From an uncultured Clostridia bacterium (GTDB lineage Bacteria > Bacillota > Clostridia > TANB77 > CAG-508), in contig CALYBF010000054.1 of NCBI GenBank assembly GCA_944393755.1, positions 1 to 9,089 of the forward strand: a stretch of DNA of 9,089 bases. The letters are read 5' to 3'. Under the pieces are notes generated by a model. That model saw only the letters and a list, made by a program, of their open reading frames with translations, was not told the DNA's origin and searched no databases. A program made the position numbers and the translations under genes. This document shows, piece after piece, positions 6,634 to 9,089 of this stretch. Numbering within the stretch: the first letter of the stretch is position 1; every line of letters starts with the position of its first letter.

Positions 6634-6982
6634 TGAGTAAATTGAATAGTCGCTGGTAAATTTCGAAAGGAATTACGAGAGGAAAGTCCGGGCTCCATAG
6701 AGCAAAGATGCTAGATAACGTCTAGTGAGGGTAACCTTAAGGAAAGTGCAACAGAAAATAACCGCCTAAGAAATTAGGTAAGGGTGAAAAGGTGAGGTAA
6801 GAGCTTACCGCCATTATAGTGATATAATGGGTCAATGTAAACCCCATCTGGAGCAACACCTAAATTAGAAGATTAAGCCTGCTCGGCGACTTCTTACTTG
6901 TGTGGCTTGAGGTAAGTAGCAATACTTATCCTAGATAAATGACTATTTTAAAAGACAGAACCCGGCTTATAGATTTACTTGC
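6634..6982 (+). ncRNA. rnpB: RNase P RNA (bacterial class A type)
   Basis: This is the catalytic RNA of RNase P, which matures the 5' ends of tRNAs. Conserved blocks are easily read: GAGAGGAAAGTCCGGGCTCC (6677-6696), AGGGTGAAAAGGTGAGGTAA (6781-6800), GTAAACCCCATCTGGAGCAA (6837-6856) and ACAGAACCCGGCTTAT (6955-6970). The first and last pair to form the P4 helix region. The ends close by P1 pairing of AGTAAAT (6636-6642) with ATTTACT (6973-6979). Its length of about 350 bases and the CCGGGCTCC-type core fit class A rather than the class B RNA of Bacillus. Exact ends are estimated from P1 and the promoter and could differ by a few bases. Confidence 0.95.
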
Positions 6983-7005
6983 TCCTTTTTAATAATTTTT
7001 TTTCG

Positions 7006-7039
7006 TAGGAATAGCTTTTTTTAGCTATTCCTATTTTTC
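7006..7039 (+). terminator. Intrinsic terminator after rnpB
   Basis: TAGGAATAGCT (7006-7016) and AGCTATTCCTA (7023-7033) form a perfect 11-base stem with a 6-T loop, followed by TTTTTCT. It ends the rnpB transcript and separates it from the hydrolase genes. Confidence 0.9.
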
Positions 7040-7047
7040 TAAATTTC

Positions 7048-7076
7048 TTGATTTTAAAAAATTACTGTTATATAAT
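7048..7076 (+). promoter_or_regulatory. Promoter of the hydrolase operon
   Basis: TTGATT (7048-7053) and a perfect TATAAT (7071-7076) are exactly 17 bases apart. Initiation near 7083 would leave a leader of only about 20 bases that contains the AGGAGAG ribosome binding site. Confidence 0.75.
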
Positions 7077-7102
7077 GAAGGTGTTTAGGAGAGTGATTTT
7101 AT

Positions 7103-7987
7103 ATGGAAAAAATAGAATTTTTAGCAACTGATGGAGTAAATTTAACAGGTGTTTTATATAGAGGAAAAGAAGAAACTAGTAAAGTAATACTTGCAGTACA
7201 TGGTATGACAAGTAATTGTTTTAAAAAAAGAGATGATATTATATCAAAAAAAGCAAATGAAAATGGAATAGATTATTTTTGTTTTAATAATAGAGGAAGC
7301 GAAATAGTAAAATATATAAGTAAAAGCATAAATGGAAATAAAGAAAAACTTTTAGGTGGAACAGCATATGAAGATGTAATAGATTCATATGAAGATATAG
7401 TAGGAGCAATTTTAAAATTAAAAGAATTAGGATATAGTAAAATATATTTACAAGGACACAGCCTTGGTTGTACAAAAATAGTATATACATATAATGAATT
7501 GTTATCTGAAGAAGAAAATGATATATTAGAAGTAATAAAAGGAGTAATATTACTTTCTTTAGTAGATATTCCAATGACATTAAAATATTATTTAGGTGAT
7601 AATTTGGATAAATATATAAGTATAGCAGAAGAAATGGTAGAAAAAAATTCTAAAAATCTAATGCCAAGAGAAGCTTTTATACACCCAATAAGTGCAAAAA
7701 CATTTTTACGTTATAGCAAAAACAATAAAGAGATAGATTTTGCAGGATATGGAAGAGATAACGAATTAGAAAAATTAAACAATATAAAAGTACCAATATT
7801 TATGAGGTGGGGAAATGATAATGAAATGATTATACAAAAGGCAGATGAATTAGTTACAATAGTAAGTAATATCATAACAAACGAAAATAAAGATATAAAT
7901 TATATAGATGGTGCAGATCATGGTTATCATAAAAAAGAAGAAGTTCTTGCAGATGAAATACTAAATTTTATAAATAAAAATAAATAA
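7103..7987 (+). CDS. Alpha/beta-hydrolase, putative esterase (DUF1749-like)
   Basis: This encodes 294 residues from ATG 7103, with AGGAGAG at 7087-7093. The fold signature is clear: oxyanion-hole segment V-H-G-M-T-S (32-37), nucleophile elbow G-H-S-L-G (118-122) with Ser120, a likely acid at Asp239 in W-G-N-D-N-E (236-241), and His273 in G-A-D-H-G-Y (270-275). F-N-N-R-G-S (61-66) is the usual strand-loop after the oxyanion segment. There is no signal peptide, so it is cytoplasmic. The N-terminal D-G-V-N-L-T-G-V-L-Y and overall layout recall the DUF1749 group of hydrolases. The substrate cannot be told from sequence. The ribosome binding site of the next gene begins just before this gene's stop, so the two hydrolases form one operon. 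Confidence 0.92.
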   Translation: MEKIEFLATDGVNLTGVLYRGKEETSKVILAVHGMTSNCFKKRDDIISKKANENGIDYFCFNNRGSEIVKYISKSINGNKEKLLGGTAYEDVIDSYEDIVGAILKLKELGYSKIYLQGHSLGCTKIVYTYNELLSEEENDILEVIKGVILLSLVDIPMTLKYYLGDNLDKYISIAEEMVEKNSKNLMPREAFIHPISAKTFLRYSKNNKEIDFAGYGRDNELEKLNNIKVPIFMRWGNDNEMIIQKADELVTIVSNIITNENKDINYIDGADHGYHKKEEVLADEILNFINKNK

Positions 7988-8002
7988 AAGGTGGAATTGC
8001 TT

Positions 8003-9074
8003 GTGGCAAATATATTTGATTATATGAATTGGAGAGATATAAGTTTAGAAAAAGTAGAATTTAATGAAATTGATAATCTAATATTATCAAGACTTTCATA
8101 TTTTCCGTTTGATGGAATTGTAAATGAAAATGAAGAAATAACATTAAAAGAGGCATATGAAAGAACAAAAATACTAGGAACAACAGGAAGAACCCTTCAA
8201 GCAGAAGATATAGACTTATATCCTCTCCTTGCAAAAAGTATTAGATTTGGTAAATGTAAATTAACTAAATTTGTAAATAGAATTGAACCAGAAGAAGAAA
8301 AACAGTTTTCAGCAATAACAATATTACTTCCAGATGATACTATATATGTATCTTTTAGAGGAACAGATAATACAATAATTGGCTGGAAAGAAGATTTCAA
8401 TATGAGTTTTAGTGATGTTGTTTCATCACAAATAGATGCTGTAAATTATTTAAATGATGTTGCAAGTATATATAATAATAAATTACGAGTAGGTCGGACA
8501 TAGTAAAGGTGGAAATTTAGCAGTATATGCTGGAGCTTTTTCAAATGAAAAAGCAAAAAAACAAATAATAGAAATATATAATAATGATGGACCAGGTTTT
8601 TCAGATAAAATAATAGAAAATGATGAATATAAGCAAATAATAAATAAAGTACATACATATATTCCGCAAACTTCTGTTATTGGAAGATTACTAAAGCATA
8701 AAGAAAAAATCACAATTGTTAAAAGTACAGAAACAGGAATTATGCAACACGACTTATATTCGTGGCAAGTAATGGGAGATAAATTTGTAAAAACTAATAT
8801 AACTAATGCTAGTAATTTTTTTGATAATACAATTACAAATTGGTTATTAGAAGTATCAAAAGAACAAAGAGAAGAATTTATTGATACAATTTTTGATATA
8901 TTAAATACCACAAATGTAAAAACAGTAGATGAACTTAGTAGTAAATGGTTTAGAAATGCAATTACAATAATAAAAACCTATAAAAATCTAAATCCAGAAA
9001 CTAGAAAAATGATAACAAAAACATTTACTACTTTGCTTAGAAGTGGAACAAGTAATATAACTAAAAGGAAATAG
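8003..9074 (+). CDS. DUF2974 (Mbeg1-like) alpha/beta-hydrolase, interrupted by a +1 frame break
   Basis: I chose GTG 8003 because AAAAGGTGG (7986-7994) lies 8 bases before it and it yields M-A-N-I-F-D-Y-M-N-W-R-D, the usual DUF2974 start; the in-frame GTG at 7991 is itself part of that ribosome binding site. Residues 20-40 (N-E-I-D-N-L-I-L-S-R-L-S-Y) are also typical. F-R-G-T-D (118-122) and W-K-E-D-F (128-132) are lipase-like motifs. After Gly164 the frame meets CGG at 8495 and stops at 8503. Skipping C8495 gives G-H-S-K-G-G-N with nucleophile Ser167, then N-N-D-G-P-G-F and Q-H-D-L-Y-S-W, and runs to TAG 9074, giving about 356 residues. The break falls exactly before the nucleophile elbow, so the truncated product would be inactive. 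Substrate unknown; likely cytoplasmic. Confidence 0.9.
8492..8498 (+). other. Frame-break site in the DUF2974 gene: GGT-C-GGA
   Basis: The zero-frame codons read GGT CGG ACA TAG. Skipping C8495 gives GGT GGA CAT AGT, the nucleophile elbow Gly-His-Ser. The local TCGGA is the same as at the gpsA break. Confidence 0.8.
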
Positions 9075-9089
9075 TGTAGTGCTTGAAAT

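Noticed and set aside
8742..9074. A separate 110-residue gene starting at ATG 8742
   Set aside because: It lies in the restored frame of the DUF2974 hydrolase, which is open and family-like from 8496 onward, and it has no good ribosome binding site.

Overview
This window is a strongly AT-rich stretch of a bacterial chromosome, most likely from an uncultured low-GC Firmicute of the Clostridia type. Four things point there: A/T-ending codons with AGA as the main arginine codon, strong Shine-Dalgarno sequences, the der-plsY-gpsA gene order, and an RNase P RNA of the A type rather than the Bacillus-like B type. No mobile element, CRISPR array, tRNA or prophage gene is visible, so this is mainly housekeeping DNA with small clade-specific genes between.

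Layout. 1-333 (minus): 5' part of an unidentified gene, possibly RelA/SpoT-like, cut by the window edge, with a near-consensus promoter and an inverted repeat across its start site. 418-951 (minus): membrane-anchored protein resembling the C-terminal domain of the YcgQ/DUF1980 family. 1146-5221 (plus): a run of housekeeping genes, der (ribosome-assembly GTPase), plsY and gpsA (two steps of phosphatidic-acid synthesis), a zinc-ribbon coiled-coil protein, and dtd (D-aminoacyl-tRNA deacylase). 5222-5503 (minus): small hypothetical gene whose stop codon abuts that of dtd. 5634-6566 (plus): membrane-anchored protein with a Ser/Asn/Glu-rich linker, divergent from the previous gene across a long hairpin. 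About 6634-6982: rnpB with its own promoter, followed by a clear intrinsic terminator. 7103-9074 (plus): a two-gene unit of alpha/beta-hydrolases, the second of the DUF2974 (Mbeg1-like) family.

The most notable observation is that two otherwise intact genes, gpsA and the DUF2974 hydrolase, are each broken by one extra C, and in both cases it falls in the same context: NNT-C-GGA, where the in-frame codon at the break is CGG. I found no other in-frame CGG in any gene of the window. Removing the C restores the conserved protein in both cases, with a conserved glycine (GGA) next. This is what one would expect if CGG lacks an efficient tRNA in this organism and ribosomes shift +1 there. A systematic sequencing artefact or two true mutations remain possible. 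This is inference from two sites and needs genome-wide testing.

Functionally, PlsY and GpsA co-operate: GpsA makes glycerol-3-phosphate, and PlsY acylates it to lysophosphatidic acid. Der and RNase P serve ribosome and tRNA maturation, and Dtd serves translation proofreading. The roles of the membrane-anchored proteins and the paired hydrolases are not known.
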